The position numbers and the translations under genes are program-made. The notes beneath the pieces are model-generated. The model was not told the DNA's origin. It saw only the letters and a list, made by a program, of their open reading frames with translations, and ran no database searches. Source: Symsagittifera roscoffensis (taxonomy: Eukaryota; Xenacoelomorpha; Acoela; Convolutidae). Taken from it: a DNA stretch of 64,000 nucleotides. Location: positions 79,859,200 through 79,923,199 of the forward strand of contig NC_087062.1 in the NCBI RefSeq assembly GCF_963678635.1. Reading direction: 5' to 3'. Below, piece by piece: positions 23,627 through 36,350 of this stretch (its first letter is position 1; each line of letters begins with the position of its first letter).

Positions 23627-26285
23627 TAAAGGAATCAACTCCCTGTGATCAAAGGTAAGCAGATATTTTAACAGCAAAATGCTGGGGTAGTTCAGATACG
23701 ATAGGAAGAGTTTATCGTTGATCTTCAACAAGTATGTGTGAACTACTTAAGCGTCGCGCACTTTTTAAAATGTTTGACTGTGGGGCAAAAACACCAACGA
23801 AATTTTAAAATTTGAAAATAAACAGCTTTATCAAACTTCCCTTCTGTGGAAAAATATTTGAGACTAGTTAATATGTACTCCGAACATTTCAGGGCCTGTT
23901 TATATTAACCGTTAATCTTAGATAAGCCTAGTTTTCCTGAGCCTTAAGTATATGCCGATCGTCTGGCAAAATTTAAAATTGAAAAATTAAAAGCTAAAAT
24001 GCTTGTCAAAGGTTTGGCAAATGATTTGTTTTTAACTATTTTTTGCTATTTATCTTTTAGTAAATGCTGATTGGTAAGAAATTAAAAAAGATTTCTTCTT
24101 GCATTTTTGACATACAAACATAACGTTTAAGAAAATTTCATATAAATTTTATAAATAATCAGCAAATTGATGTAGGCTTTTTAATGACTTGTACGCTTCA
24201 CTTTTGAAAACTCTTTTGAACTTGGATATAATTGAAGGCGCATAAGCTGCTTTTACTTATTAACTCGAGAATTACTTGTATTTGTTGCTTAAATTATTGC
24301 AAAAAATCAAATGTTTACAAAATGAAAGTCTTATCCAAGCTTCCTTCAGAAAACGTAATTTTTTTTGGCTGAAAACTAGCCTTCTCGGAAAATTTAATTT
24401 GTTTACGTTTAAAAACCAGGAAAACCATTCAATTTTCAATGATAAGCTTACCGTATGGCTTTTGTTTTGAAGTATACCCGCAGTAGAACTTGTAATATAA
24501 TCTTTATGTCGAAATAACATGAATAGTTTATCCGGGAATTCCACCCGAGTTCTCCGAAATAAAATCAACTTCCAGACGGGCAGTCTTTGGTCATTTTTGG
24601 TTCCATTCTTTCTCGATATCCTTTTAATTTGGTCAGAATGGTCACATTCTGCTGCATAATTTATTAGTTACTTCGCCATTGGTGGTTTGATAAAGACTGT
24701 CAGTTTCAAGTGAAAACACACTTTTCCAGCCGTTTGAGCGTTTGAGGGAAAGTGGTTATTTCAGCTTGTTTTCTCCCAAGTGTTCAGCTCCCAGCCTCAA
24801 TATTGGTGAGATTAAAAATTGACGCGAAATATTTGATACTGAAATTCAATATGAAATGTGTCAATTTTTAAATAGAAGGCTGGAGCTTACTGGCATTGCA
24901 GTTTTTGTGAAAAGGGCGGTTTAAAACTAACAACAAAAAAATTATGGTCTTTTTTATATCGCTAAAAATTGATTTTTGAGGTTTGACAAAAAGTCAAACA
25001 TAAACCTATCCCAGTATCTGCAAAAATTTCTGCGGCTTCTTTCATCATTTTTTGGAAGACTTTCATAAAAAATTGACTGTTCTGGTCGCCTTCCCCCTGA
25101 AAATTAGAAGTCGCCTCAAAAAAACTTTATAGTGTTAATCATCCAATAATGGGTGTCATAAATTAGCATCGAAGATGGGGTGCGAAAGGTTTGAATGCTT
25201 AAAAATAGACATACCCGTACCCACTTAACTCGCGCCCTGTCTATCGATTTTAAAGCATAAAGTTAGACTTTATAGAAATGAAAGTCTCGTAAAATTTGAA
25301 GAAGTCAGTGAAGAAAGCCTGTTAAAATTCTTCGCTGTAATCGATTTGTAACTTAATATTGAAAAGTATGTCACGCCGGAGCAATCAAATGAAAACAATG
25401 TTTCCCAAAGTTTAATCTGTCGCATTTACAACCAGGTAACATTTCTCGGGCAATCACTTAACGGAGCTTCAAACTGAAACAATTAACCCAGATTCAGAGT
25501 CAGGTAGTTGCTAACTTTTATATCAGCACAAGGTATGAACGAGTTTCTAAAGAAGTAACGAACGGCTGGAAAAATAAGGTTTTGTTATTGTAGCTAAATT
25601 GTCGGGAAAACTTGTTTTGAGAACTGAGACAAGGTTCGGGGATTTCAGACCGCGTCTTATTTCTAGTTATTTGACACCGAATTATTACTTTCGGAACCAA
25701 GAGATAAATTATATTAAAATCGGTTGCAAAAGTAAGGTAAAGCCTTGATAGAAGAATAGTCCGGATTATTTCAGAACAGAAATGGGGAAAAACCCCAGTG
25801 TAATAGTACACTTATCAACTATGAAAGCTAGATAATAATCCCAGGGAACTCAAAAATATCATATTGGATAGAAGAAAAAAACTGGAAATGTCTAAAAATA
25901 TACAATCAAAGGAGCAAAATTATGCGTCCAATGTCATTATTTTCTAATAAACAAAATGATGGCCCTATTTTGACCAGAAATTATTAGAAAAAAAATACAA
26001 CAGTTACTGTAGAAGTATCACAGAATACTCGGATAGACTTATTCTTTCATAAATAAGTTTTATAAGAAAAACAAAATTGGATGTTTTTTTTCGAAAGTTT
26101 GGTTGCTTTCTTCATTAAACACCAAAACAAATAATTATTTCGCAAATTAAAAGAATGCTTTTTAAACTAATTAATTGATCAATTAGCTTAATTATGATAT
26201 ACCTATGATGTTGAAATTACCTGGACGTTGTGGCCGGAAAACTTGAGGGTAAAAAGCGAACAGTAAGTTATTAAGTGTATATATT
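23627..26285. other. No gene recognised
   Basis: AT-rich DNA. Open frames on both strands (24272-24568, 25518-25811) have no recognisable motif or splice partner. Confidence 0.4.
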
Positions 26286-26680
26286 CAGGGGCGGGCTTAG
26301 GAATTTCTCGAGGGGGGGGGGGGCAGATTTTCAAAAAATTTTAGAAAATTTTGACCTTTTTTTAGGTCGACCAAATTGATTCTTCCGAGCTCTCCTAGAG
26401 CACTGAAAAGACGCTGTTGTGGCCAAATTTTCTGCTCAGTTTTTGGGCACTTTTTGAAAAATTTAGACAAGAAAAATCGCGCTTTTTTGGCGCTCGCTCC
26501 CCCTTTAAGCTAGTATATATGGCGACGAAGGTGCCTTTAGAAAAATTTTAGAGTCGGTCGGCCAAAAATGGATTCCTTAAAAAGTACCAAAGGGGGACCC
26601 TTTGGGTCGGCAGGGGGTCGAATCCCTGAGGGGAGTAGGGAAGACGCCAACCCCCCGCCCCTCCCCCTAAATCCTACCAC
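26286..26680 (-). mobile_element. hAT-type MITE (family C), inverted copy
   Basis: The left end CAGGGGCGGGCTTAGG is followed by TTTCTCGAGGGGGG. The interior carries GACCTTTTTTTAGGTCGACCAAATTGATT, CGCTCGCTCCCCCTTT and GGACCCTTTGGGTCGGCAGG, collinear in inverse with the copy at 37052. The right terminus is blurred by C-rich sequence, so the end is approximate. Confidence 0.75.
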
Positions 26681-27504
26681 AAATAATCATGACAGATGTA
26701 GATTAGTCATCATGTTGACAGAGAAACTATGAAAAATTAACCCAATAAAAATTGACTCCATTTCATGCGCTCTTCGCTAAGTTTATGTCTGAATATCAAA
26801 AAACACAGACCATTTTTTCGACTCATTGTCTCATTTTTAAACAATTAAATAACAACTGAACTAACTTTGAAATGATACCACAGTCCACGGTCTTAGCGGT
26901 AGTTTGTGGCTCCTGACTCTGCTTTAACAACTCCACTCGATGCTATCGTTCCTTCCCACTCTTCTGATAATCGGATTTTTCATCGTACATTTATTGACGC
27001 CATCAAACTTGATTGATATTTTAACCTAACAGATAGTAACCTGAATGTATATTGTAACCTTGAAGTCTGAATCTTCAAGTAACGCCTAAACTCATTTTTT
27101 CCAGACAAAACTTTCATGAAAAGTTTAACACTTTCAAAACAATAGGTCAAAAAACGTAGAAAAAATTAAACCAACTTCATTTTTAAATGATAATGACCAC
27201 ACGAAAAACAGCAATCGGAACATATAAAAAAGAATGTAATTAAACACAACCTGTTAAAATGTATTACATTTTTAGATGAAAAAAACAAACGGATTATGAC
27301 CGGTTAAAAATAGATTTTTTGCAGTAAAAATTTGTGCTATAACAATTCATTTTTGATTGAATGTAATCGATTAATTTTGAATTTTAGAGAGGCAAGACTT
27401 ACTATAAAACTTCAATGTGAATGATTACTATCCATGAAAGTCCAATAAAGGTGGAGCACACTTCCGCAAATTGCAATAGAGTAACACGGATAGCCGGGCA
27501 CAGT

Positions 27505-27958
27505 GCGAGTCGCACAGAATGTTCCGACCACAGTCTTAAAAAAAAAATGTTTTCTCAAATTGTTGTCGTTTTTTTTCTCCATTTTGTGATAAAAAAATAA
27601 AATCTGAACAAAAAATTTTGAACTTAAACGTATTTGAGAGTCATAGTTTTGTAATTGAAGAGAAATGACTAGAAAAACAGAAAATAATTTCAAAAAGGTT
27701 TTCAAAATTTTTTGAGGAAATTTATTGAATTTTCAATTTTTTGATACCCAAGCTATTGCATTTACTAACTACCTAACTAATTAGCTCAAAATTAGACCAA
27801 AAATCAAAACCAGTTTTTCTCGTCACTGAAAAAAAATTTGAAGTTTTTTTAATGTCGTTCGAATCACGACTGAAAGGGAGTTAATATAATATATCACTCA
27901 ACCCTGCCAATGATTATTTGTGGTAGCTGATTTCACACCCAAATGGTCGGAACAAAAA
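27505..27958 (-). mobile_element. Family B element (shares termini with family A)
   Basis: The copy begins GAATGTTCCGACCACAGTC and ends GGTCGGAACAA like family A, but its interior differs: CAGTTTTTCTCGTCACTG, GTTCGAATCACGACTGAAA and GATTATTTGTGGTAGCTGATTT. These blocks recur in the same order at 32272-32885. Confidence 0.65.
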
Positions 27959-28065
27959 CATAGCCTATCAATTTTAAACAGTAATTCAAAACCAAAAATT
28001 TGGTCGGTATGATAAAATTTTTAAAAACAATTTTTAAGTTTGCACTTGACCAAAAATTTTCCTTG

Positions 28066-28592
28066 TTGTTTCGATTTTCGAAGAAAACAGAATATTTATG
28101 CTTAGGCTGTTTTTTCCAGACCGTTTTTTTCCATTCTGTCAATTTTTGAATTTTTAACAAAACTTTTTGTGGCAAAAATTTTCTTTTACCATTTCAAAGA
28201 TATTGATGTTCCGAACACAAATGAACAAATTAAAATTACCTGTACATATTTTCTTAAATTATAGATAATTGAAAAGGCTTATTAGGCCAATTTCGGATAA
28301 TCAACGCGAGGTAAATTGCCTTCTCATTACACGAAGAAGTCGCGGATTAGATCATTCCAACTTGAATTGAAGCTAATTGATTGGGATGCCAGACGCTATT
28401 AGGACAGATGCTATTAGGACAGACGCTAAACACATACTTTTGTAGTCCACACTAGCGGTGGGAGAAAAACTCAAGAAAAAAATTACTTTTTTCCCCCTAT
28501 TATTTCATAAGCGTTGCAACCAAAAGAAAAAACACTTTAATAGGCCTTAAAGTGCAGTCGGGGTATTAAGTGCTTCTCCCTGATATACGATC
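28066..28592 (+). mobile_element. Family A element, decayed copy
   Basis: The copy runs from TTGTTTCGATTTTCGAAG to CAGTCGGGGTATTAAGTGCTTCTCCCTGATATACGA, with a decayed interior. Confidence 0.6.
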
Positions 28593-28759
28593 AAATTCAG
28601 CACAAACTTGATTTTTTTTAGGTACAGAATGATACCGACAGTTAATGGTTTATGAAATAGAAACTGCTACAGTTTAAAACTTTGGACCAACATTGAATTT
28701 TGAAAGTCAGGATCGCGCTGAAAACTACAAAACTGCTGAAAAACTACAAAACTGCTTAA

Positions 28760-28880
28760 GGTACCCGTTTAGAACTGTTTTAGGTTTTTTGGCCAATCAA
28801 CCTTAAAAATATAGCCTTCATTAAATTTTTAAGGTTGATTGCCCAAAAATTTTTTCGTAAAACAGTATTAAACGGGTACC
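28760..28880. mobile_element. Palindromic MITE of about 121 bp
   Basis: The two halves are inverted copies. GGTACCCGTTTAGAACTGTTTTA ... CAATCAACCTTAAAAA faces TTTTTAAGGTTGATTG ... TAAAACAGTATTAAACGGGTACC around a short centre, so nearly the whole element can fold on itself. Confidence 0.8.
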
Positions 28881-29189
28881 TTTTGGGTGGTCATAGCGTT
28901 GATTGCATTAGGCGTCAATATATAGTAATTACGAGAGTCAACAAAGTCCTAGATGCATCCCTGACCAGCATTCCAGGCTAGCATTTCTTATAGAAATCGA
29001 AGAACAATCAACTTTCATAAAACAAACTCCGAACGATTTCATTCAGAAAATTATGGTTCATTATTTTAGACAGTTTTTTGAACTTTTTCAACTTCAATTA
29101 TATTTTGATGTAACAATTCGTTGCGCTTGAAATGCTGCTCTTTTAACTTAAAAAACGACGGGGGCTCGAATCAGAGTGGTTTATTATGA

Positions 29190-29350
29190 TACCGAATTTT
29201 TCTTTCAACTACATACACGCCGTGTGAGTCGACCTTGACATCGCTCAACTCAAAAAGTCGAAATCGGACGTTGTTCGACTGATAGAGTCGAAAACGGACA
29301 CCGTTCGACCGTTTCGGTCGAATCATGAGTCGAGCACCTCAGCCCGGGTG
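29190..29350 (+). repeat. Family E relic (GTCGAA-rich minisatellite-like)
   Basis: It contains several spaced GTCGAA/TTCGAC units including AAGTCGAAATCGGACG and GAGTCGAAAACGGACACC, and ends GAGTCGAGCACCTC. It is related to the block at 54751-55385. Confidence 0.5.
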
Positions 29351-29454
29351 GGTCAATTGGGTAGGTCAGTTCTTTCGGCAGTCAGTCTAAAAATTAATCT
29401 GCTCTTAAGTCTTTCAGGGATTGTCCCCAATGACCACCCATCAAAACAAAAAAA

Positions 29455-29589
29455 CTAGCAATAGAGAAGATGCCTTAGAAAGACAAAATATAAACGATAT
29501 GAACGCAGCGAACGCCCGCAAAATTGACAAAGATAATGCAGAAAGAAAGAAAAAACGGCCCAAAAATATGTCCAACAATTCTGCTTAGG
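29455..29589 (+). pseudogene. Possible decayed exon or ORF, Lys/Asn-rich
   Basis: One frame reads a highly charged, coding-like peptide (NREDALERQNINDMNAANAR, then a KKKRPKN basic run) to a TAG at 29587-29589. Purine-rich, coding-like stretches continue in shifting frames to about 30050. No family is recognised and no clean splice sites were found. It could be remains of a transposon ORF. Confidence 0.22.
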
Positions 29590-30102
29590 TAGAATTATGT
29601 GAGTTGATTCTAGATGAGAAAAAGAAAAATCAAGAGCCGACACTTTCTATTTAAAATCAACAGGCAAACTCTCCAAACCACCAGAATGCGGGAAGTTGAG
29701 GCGTTTACCAGTAACCAGAATCAAGTTCAAGGTTGCGCTGGTTTTGCTGAGGAGGTTTCTCACTATAGAACACAATCAGTCATGTTCTACACAAGACAAC
29801 TTCTCTAATCTCTGCAAAAAGAAGGGGCAGACTGCCGGTTTTTCAATTCCTACGGAGGAAGTAGAAAGAACCGAGTCTGTAACGTGCGGATAGAAGAAGA
29901 AGAACTTGAAAAAAAGAAGGGAAGAAGTGACCACAAACTATATTGAATTCGGCGGAAGACAGACAGAAATTATGAGTCAGAAATCGAGATGCATAAAAGT
30001 GAGGAAGCTGAAAAGTCTGGAGGTCACCGAGTCGGTCACAGTTTTTTTCCTGTTTTTGAAAATTTCATCATTTTTTTCAAAGCGAACGCAACTCCATTGA
30101 AC

Positions 30103-30162
30103 CTAAAAGGCAGTCGGAACATTCACAGCTTCACTCCTGATTCGAGTAGTCTTGTTATATAC
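30103..30162 (+). mobile_element. Family A terminal fragment
   Basis: AAAAGGCAGTCGGAACATTC followed by CCTGATTCGAGTAGTCTTGTTA matches the distal 60 bp of family A. Confidence 0.7.
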
Positions 30163-31380
30163 TATGAACAAAGAAATTTAATAGCAATTTGTTTCAATAA
30201 AATTGGTTGGTAATTGGAAATCAGAGCCATTGGCAATTTTAAAACCTTGATTGCAGTTAAATTGCCTTTTTAAATTTGATCTCAGAGAATCAATGTTTTT
30301 AAATGCCCCTTAAAATCATTCATAAAAAATTGTTGTTAAGAATGTCTAATGTTGCCGGAAGACATTGAGCCACACAGAAAACGAAAATTCTGTTTAATCT
30401 ACTCAACCAAAAACAGTTATCACCCATAATGGTATCTACTAAAGAGTCACCCTTCTCCTAATCAAAACAGTATTATAATTATCATCAGTACAGTTTTATT
30501 ATCAAACATTTATTATGCTGCTATCTGATTGGTCAAAAACTGGACTAAATTGGTACCCTTAATCTACTTCAAACATTACATCCCCTTTCTTAAAAGTAGA
30601 GGTCAATATTGAGTAAATGCTTTCTTCGGCAGTAAAAATGTCTTTCTTCGATAGTAAAAAAGGCGAGAATGTTTATGAGCTTTTTGAGATAAAAATAATA
30701 TAACCTTCCCAAAAAAAGTGTTTAAACTCATTAAAAACTCTTTAAACAAAATCTTATGAAAAAATTGTGACCAAAAATATGATCTAGACCAGACATGACG
30801 AAATTTAGAAAATTTTAGACCAGAAAAAAAATTTGAAAAAATGAAAAAATTTCTGTACCAAAAGAGCCTAGAAATAATTTATCTCAGCCCAGAAATAACC
30901 TCGACATAATTAATTTAATTTTATATTAGAATCAAGGACAAGCAGTTGCTAGTAGCACATAATATTTTGATCATAATCTTAAAAAACTACATTTTCTTTC
31001 TTTTCTACATATTAGTGTCGTTTTTTTGTGCGAGAAAAAGTGAACCAAAACTTAGTAATTAGGCATATATGACCTTCATAATCAATTAGGCATACTGAAC
31101 ATTATCGTTGTTTAAAAAATGACTATAGAAACCATAAAAACGAAAAAAGATCGAAAATACTTTTTCTATTTGACTGCACAGTCAAAATGAAAAATTTTTC
31201 TATTTGACTGCAGAATTGCTTAGAATTTTTTATATTCTTTAATCCCAAAAAAAACAGTAAAAAACTTCAAAAATTAACATTACAGTGGAGTATACCGAAG
31301 TTTTCAGCGCGATAACGATCGAAACTAGCCTGCTTGCCAGCTTCAGGTGCTCAAAGCGGAGTGAAAATCAAAACTTAACA
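30163..31380. other. No gene recognised
   Basis: AT-rich sequence without recognised features. Confidence 0.4.
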
Positions 31381-31575
31381 ATCAATATTTGTGCACGAGA
31401 AACTTTTTTTTGAATGTTTTTAATGTCTCTCGAATCACAACTGAGAAGCAGTAGAGTAGAGTGCCGAGAGAGGAGGCTGGGAACTGAAACTTCCCCACCC
31501 CCCTCAATTCTGGTGCCGCCAAATTTTCAGACAAAAAAATTGCGCTTCTCGATAAAAAATTAAAAAAATTGTCAG

Positions 31576-31920
31576 GCACGGCATGAATCTGAGAGATGGT
31601 TGTCAGCGCAATTTTTGGAGCATAGTATTTTAATTTTAGTAGTAGAATTTCTAATAATTTTTTCTGAAAGCTCGGAAAACAATTTCTTCACAAGCCAATG
31701 CTAAGACCACTGAATATGATATAACAATTAATCCATCCGCTTGAATTTTTGTGGGACCTGATTTTGCGCGGAGAGAAAAATTAGAAACCAAAACACAACG
31801 AAAGACAAAGCTTCTCTATAACTTTATTTTCTGAGACAACAAAATTTTCAAAAATTAGAATTTCTTGATGAAAAAATCAGGAAATTAATAGACACGGATG
31901 AATCTGAGCGATGGTTGTCA
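31576..31920 (+). repeat. Local duplication partner of 34236-34479
   Basis: The part 31618-31885 (AGAATTTCTAATAATTTTTTCTG ... AAAATTAGAATTTCTTGATG) is nearly identical to 34236-34479. In addition GAATCTGAG[A/C]GATGGTTGTCA occurs at both ends of the segment (about 31586 and 31900), so it is itself bounded by a short direct repeat. Confidence 0.75.
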
Positions 31921-32271
31921 AATAACACAAAACTAAAGGTTATAACACGATTTGGTTCATCAGATGGGTTGTATGTTTTGACTCGTTTCGTCGACTGTAC
32001 GTTTTTGGTCGCTTCGAGTTATTATAAATCCTGGGAGTATGATGAACAGAAAAACAAAAATTTTAAATTTCAATCAAAATATTGCTTGATACGTTCAGAC
32101 GTTATAAGTTTCTCTGATTTTTCTTATGAGTAGCCTAAAAGTGTTTCAAACAGATTTGAGGCAAGCTAATTTGTTTAAGCGCCAAAAACGCATTTGTTTA
32201 TTTTCAACAATGCAATCGGAAATAATTCAAATTCAATCGAAAAACAAGAGTAGCTGGTTACTGTGCAAGTA

Positions 32272-32885
32272 GCACAGAATGTTCCGACCATAGTCATTAA
32301 AAATCTACGAATTTTATGTTTTTTTTTTCAATTTTGTGTCGTTTTTTCTGCGTAGTATGATAAAAAGATCTGACGTAAAACTACAATTTGGGCATATAAT
32401 ACAGTCATAGTAATTTAGGGAAACAGGACAAAAGTGTCTTAAGAAAATTTACTCAAAAAAAACAAAAAAATCACAAAAAAAATTTTAAAATCGATTTTTT
32501 TTGCAGAGTGTTTTTTCTTTAAACATTTGAAGTTTTTTGTTCCCAAAATGGACATAAAAACCTCCAAAAACATTTTTTTACTGGAGTTAATATAAAATTA
32601 AGCATAATTAGGCTATTGTAAATGGCCTAAATTAAGCATAAATAAACGTGGTAAAAATCGAAAATTTCAAATCAGTTTTTCTCGACACTGGGATTTGTTT
32701 TGGAATTTTTAAAAGTCGTTCAAATCACGACTGAAAAAACTTTAATATGATATATTACTCATTTCTCTCAGATGATAATTTGTGGTGGCTGATTTTGCGC
32801 GGAAAGCAAAAAAGTAAAAAAGGGAAAAAATTAAAACACACCAGAATACAAAGTTCTTCCCTATTTTCAATTGCTCGGAACAAAA
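32272..32885 (-). mobile_element. Family B element, second copy
   Basis: The copy begins GAATGTTCCGACCATAGTC and ends CTCGGAACAAAAA. It shares internal blocks with the copy at 27505 (CAGTTTTTCTCGACACTG, GTTCAAATCACGACTGAAA, TAATTTGTGGTGGCTGATTTTG). Confidence 0.65.
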
Positions 32886-33504
32886 AAACTGGAAAATTTC
32901 TTTTTCATATTGAACCGATTAAGGTAAAATTTCCGTGAAACGCACAGCTCCTGTCAGGCATCCCCCCACCTCATACCTAAACCTGCATCAAAAACATTTA
33001 AAAAAATCCGAGTTTCGAGAAAATGGCTGGAATTTTGTTATTATATTTAAGAGTAGCAAGGAATGAAAACTGGACAAAAATGGGTTGAAATATTCAAAGA
33101 TGAGTGTTAATGAAAACATTTCTCTATACCTTAGGCAACAGATGTTAATCAATTCAACTATTTTGGTATTTATAAGGCCTCTGAGCTATCTTTTTCAAGT
33201 TCTGTTTCATTTAAGCATTTTCTGTCAATTTTAAACTTTCAAAACCAGCTGCAGCTTCAATTTTGGAATATATCAAGTTACTGCAAAGTCAAAATCACCT
33301 CAATGAAAACCGCAGCAGTCATTTTCTAGCACCATATATCCCGGACTGAAATGCTCGCCTAATTTCTTCACTTTGAAATCCGAGAAAGCGCAGTTTTGCG
33401 ACTGAAAACTGCGGTTAAAAAGCAATTTTAAATCAAGCGAAAAATCTAAACATACCTAAGAAAAACAAAACTTATAAAAAAGTACTCATTTTTGTTTGAG
33501 AAAT

Positions 33505-33920
33505 CCGAAATATAGACTGAGCACAGTCGAAACCTTGACCTATGTTTCGTCTGTGCTGGATCAATGTTTCGACTTTCTTAATCAAAATTGGGTGTAATTA
33601 GAGTGTGCTTGACCTATTTTTCAGCTTGGTCGAGCAAATCGTCCAATTTACTGTCAATATCAATCAACATCACTGCTCAAATTTTAGTGTTGAGCTTATT
33701 TCGGAAAACAGATCAGTTTTAACCTAAAAGTCGAAAACCAAAACAACCCAAGCAAAAATGGAAAATTCAATTAGGAACATTTAATTTTCACCAATTTCAA
33801 ATTTCAGATATTCTTTCAGTTATATTCATTCAGCTTAAGCGTCACCACGAGACAGTCGAAACAAAACATCTTTTCGTTGCTAAAATTGAAACAAATCTAA
33901 TCTGGATCAAGCACAGTCGG
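33505..33920 (+). repeat. Family E relics
   Basis: Scattered GAGCACAGTCGAAACC, GTTTCGAC and GACAGTCGAAACAAAAC units resemble the denser array at 54751-55385, spread through AT-rich DNA. Confidence 0.35.
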
Positions 33921-34124
33921 ACAAACAAATTTTTCCTGGATAAAGAACACAATAACATATCAAAATTTTGTGAAGAAAGTCAAAAAAATCAATACATGCC
34001 GATTTTTGTCCAGCGCTTCAACTCGGGAACAAAATCGCATCAAAAACATTAAAAACCTCTTGTTAAACTGCATCTGAAAAAAAACCTTGAAAAGTGAAAA
34101 GATTTAAAGTCTTGGATGAGCCTA

Positions 34125-34580
34125 AAAAAATTGTCAACATAGCTTCACGAAATCAATACATGTCAGATTTTAGCAAAATGTCAAAAATCATTAAATAATA
34201 ATCGAAATTTGCCTGGAGAACAACGTAGTTTATTGGAGCATAGTGTTTTACAGTAGAATTTCTTATAGTTTTTTCTGAGAGCTCGGAAAACAATTTCTTC
34301 ACACGCCACTGCTAAGACCAGTAAATATGATATAACAATTAATTCATCCGCTTGAATTTTTGTGCGACCTGATTTTGCGCGGAGAGAAAAATTAAAAACC
34401 AAAACACAACGAAAGGCAAAGCTTCTCTATAGCTTCATTTTCTGAGACAACAAAATTTTCAAAAATTAGAATTTCTTGGTGTGCCTGAAAAAATTGTCAA
34501 TATAGCTTCACGAAATCAATACATGTCAGATTATAGCAAAATATCAAAAGTCATTAGTTAATAATCGAAATTTGTCTGGA
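34125..34580 (+). repeat. Direct repeat flanking the duplicated block
   Basis: 34130-34205 and 34490-34580 both read ATTGTCAAYATAGCTTCACG, then AATCAATACATGTCAG, then TTAGCAAAA, with few differences. They bracket the block 34236-34479 that also occurs at 31618, which suggests a composite duplicated unit. Confidence 0.8.
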
Positions 34581-34744
34581 GAAATAAAACCGCCTAGGGC
34601 ATTTTTACAAAAATGTAGCCAGGATTCGAATCATGGTGAGACTAGGTGTTTTTGCTCAATTAAACCTCTAGCATGTGTCATTCATCATGATATATGATCT
34701 TAATTTTTTCCTTTTCAAGTTTCATATTTATTGACACAATTCCA

Positions 34745-36350
34745 AATGAAAACTTTCCTTGGGTCCGAATTCGAGCGTTGGCGTCTGATCGATTGGTTGC
34801 ACTGGACATATGCCCGGGAGTCCGATCAATAGGAATCGACGAAAGCCTGAGAAGAATAATGTGTAAATGTGTTGCCGAGGCCACCAAAAAAAGATTCTGA
34901 AGAAATTTGTTAAAAACATCAACTGGCCTGTGGCGTAAAGTCAGGCATCGAGGGAGCAATCCACGCAATGGAAGAAATCATCGATACCAACAGAAAGGTT
35001 GGAGGTGGCCTTCTACTAATGGACTCCTTAATTGAATTCAACTCATTAAGCCGTGAAACTGCATTGTGGAATATTAAAGTATTATGACCCAGGTAATCCC
35101 GTTCTCTCTTCAAAACCTGCAGAAGATATGCATCGCTAATAGATGCAGGAACAACAAATTTTCTTTACAGCCGTGAGGTAACAACTCAGCGAGATGCAAT
35201 GGCTATATTGATCTATGGTGTCTCTCTGATACCTCTGGTGAACTCACTCGAATCACCAGATGAGTATCGCCAAACGTGGTACGCAGATGATTTGGCAGCT
35301 ATTGGCGAGTTAAAGAAACTGTTTGATTGCCTGACATTTCTAATTGAGAATGGGTAAAAAACTTGTTTACTATCCTGAGCCAAGCAAGAGCTACCTGGTT
35401 GTACATCCCAACTTTCTTGATGAAGCTCAGTGTTCATTTGACAGTTTCGGTATCCAAATACTAGAAGGGTGACAACAAATGAGTAGCTATGGTTAAGAAG
35501 AAGGGAAGAACAATTTCATTGCGACAAAATCAAGAATGGCTGGAGTGCATCGATGAGTTATCAAAATTTGAAAATGAACCTCACGCTGCACTGGTAAGCA
35601 CAACAAAATGGTTGCAATGTAAATGGAACGTTGTTCACAGAGTGATAAAGATACACCACAGTTGTTCAGTTCTCTTGAAAAATTGTTGCAAGAAAAATTT
35701 TTGCCCAATCTCCTGGGAGTCTCTTATATCACTCACACCGATTGTGTTTTGCTCTCACTTCCTGCAAAACGAGGAAATTTGGTAGTTAGGAATCCAGTTG
35801 AAAGCGCCAATTTAGCTTTTTTGTTTCGCGAAAAGCAACATCTTGTCTTGTTAATTCTAATTGAATCCAGGAAGGATTTGATCAACACGAGCAGAAAGCG
35901 AAATTGAAAGCAGTAAGTAGAAACCATGAGGAGCAACAGAAAGAATTGGATAGAAACAAACTGGATGAAGTGCTTGCTTGTTGCCAGCAGACCTTCAGTA
36001 TGAGAAGTAAAAATAATAACTGTTCTCTGTGGTTGGCTTGATTGCCGCTGTTAGAAGATAATTTCGACTTTTCAAAGACTGAGTTCAGAGATGCTTTGAG
36101 TATTATATATTAAAAAACTCTTTTGAAAGCATACTCCAAGTGTGTTGTTTGTCGACACGAAATTGACCTGCAACACCCTCGGGCAAAAATGAGGATTGCT
36201 GACATTACGCCATAACAAAAATCGGGATTCAATAGAAAATCTGGTTTTCATGCTCTGGAAAGACGTGAAACGGGAACCCATAGTCAAAAACGCAGATTAG
36301 AACGTGGTACCCCAGCATTAGTTGCGGATCTTATGGGTCGTGGTGTTTGA
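34745..36350 (+). pseudogene. Broken reverse transcriptase of an unplaced retroelement
   Basis: Conserved blocks appear in order but in shifting frames with stops: a finger motif GVRSIGIDESLRRI (from 34816), a palm block with LLLMDSLIEFNSLSRETALW (about 35010), the catalytic WYADD at 35277-35291, a PSKSYLVVHP-type block (about 35380), and a downstream EFRDALSI plus Cys/His block (36080-36175) of the kind that follows RT in this group. The GVRPIG-E-LRRI plus WYADD combination is typical of a widespread retroelement RT of aquatic invertebrates; I do not assign it to a named clade. No terminal repeats were recognised. At least five frame breaks make it inactive. Confidence 0.8.

Noticed and set aside
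29614-30213. Overlapping plus-strand frames of 60-75 codons
   Set aside because: Purine-rich, but frames shift repeatedly and one runs into a family A fragment; at most remains of a decayed ORF.
34610-34660. tRNA T-arm-like GGATTCGAATCATGG
   Set aside because: No D-arm, anticodon arm or acceptor stem could be paired at the right distances on either strand.
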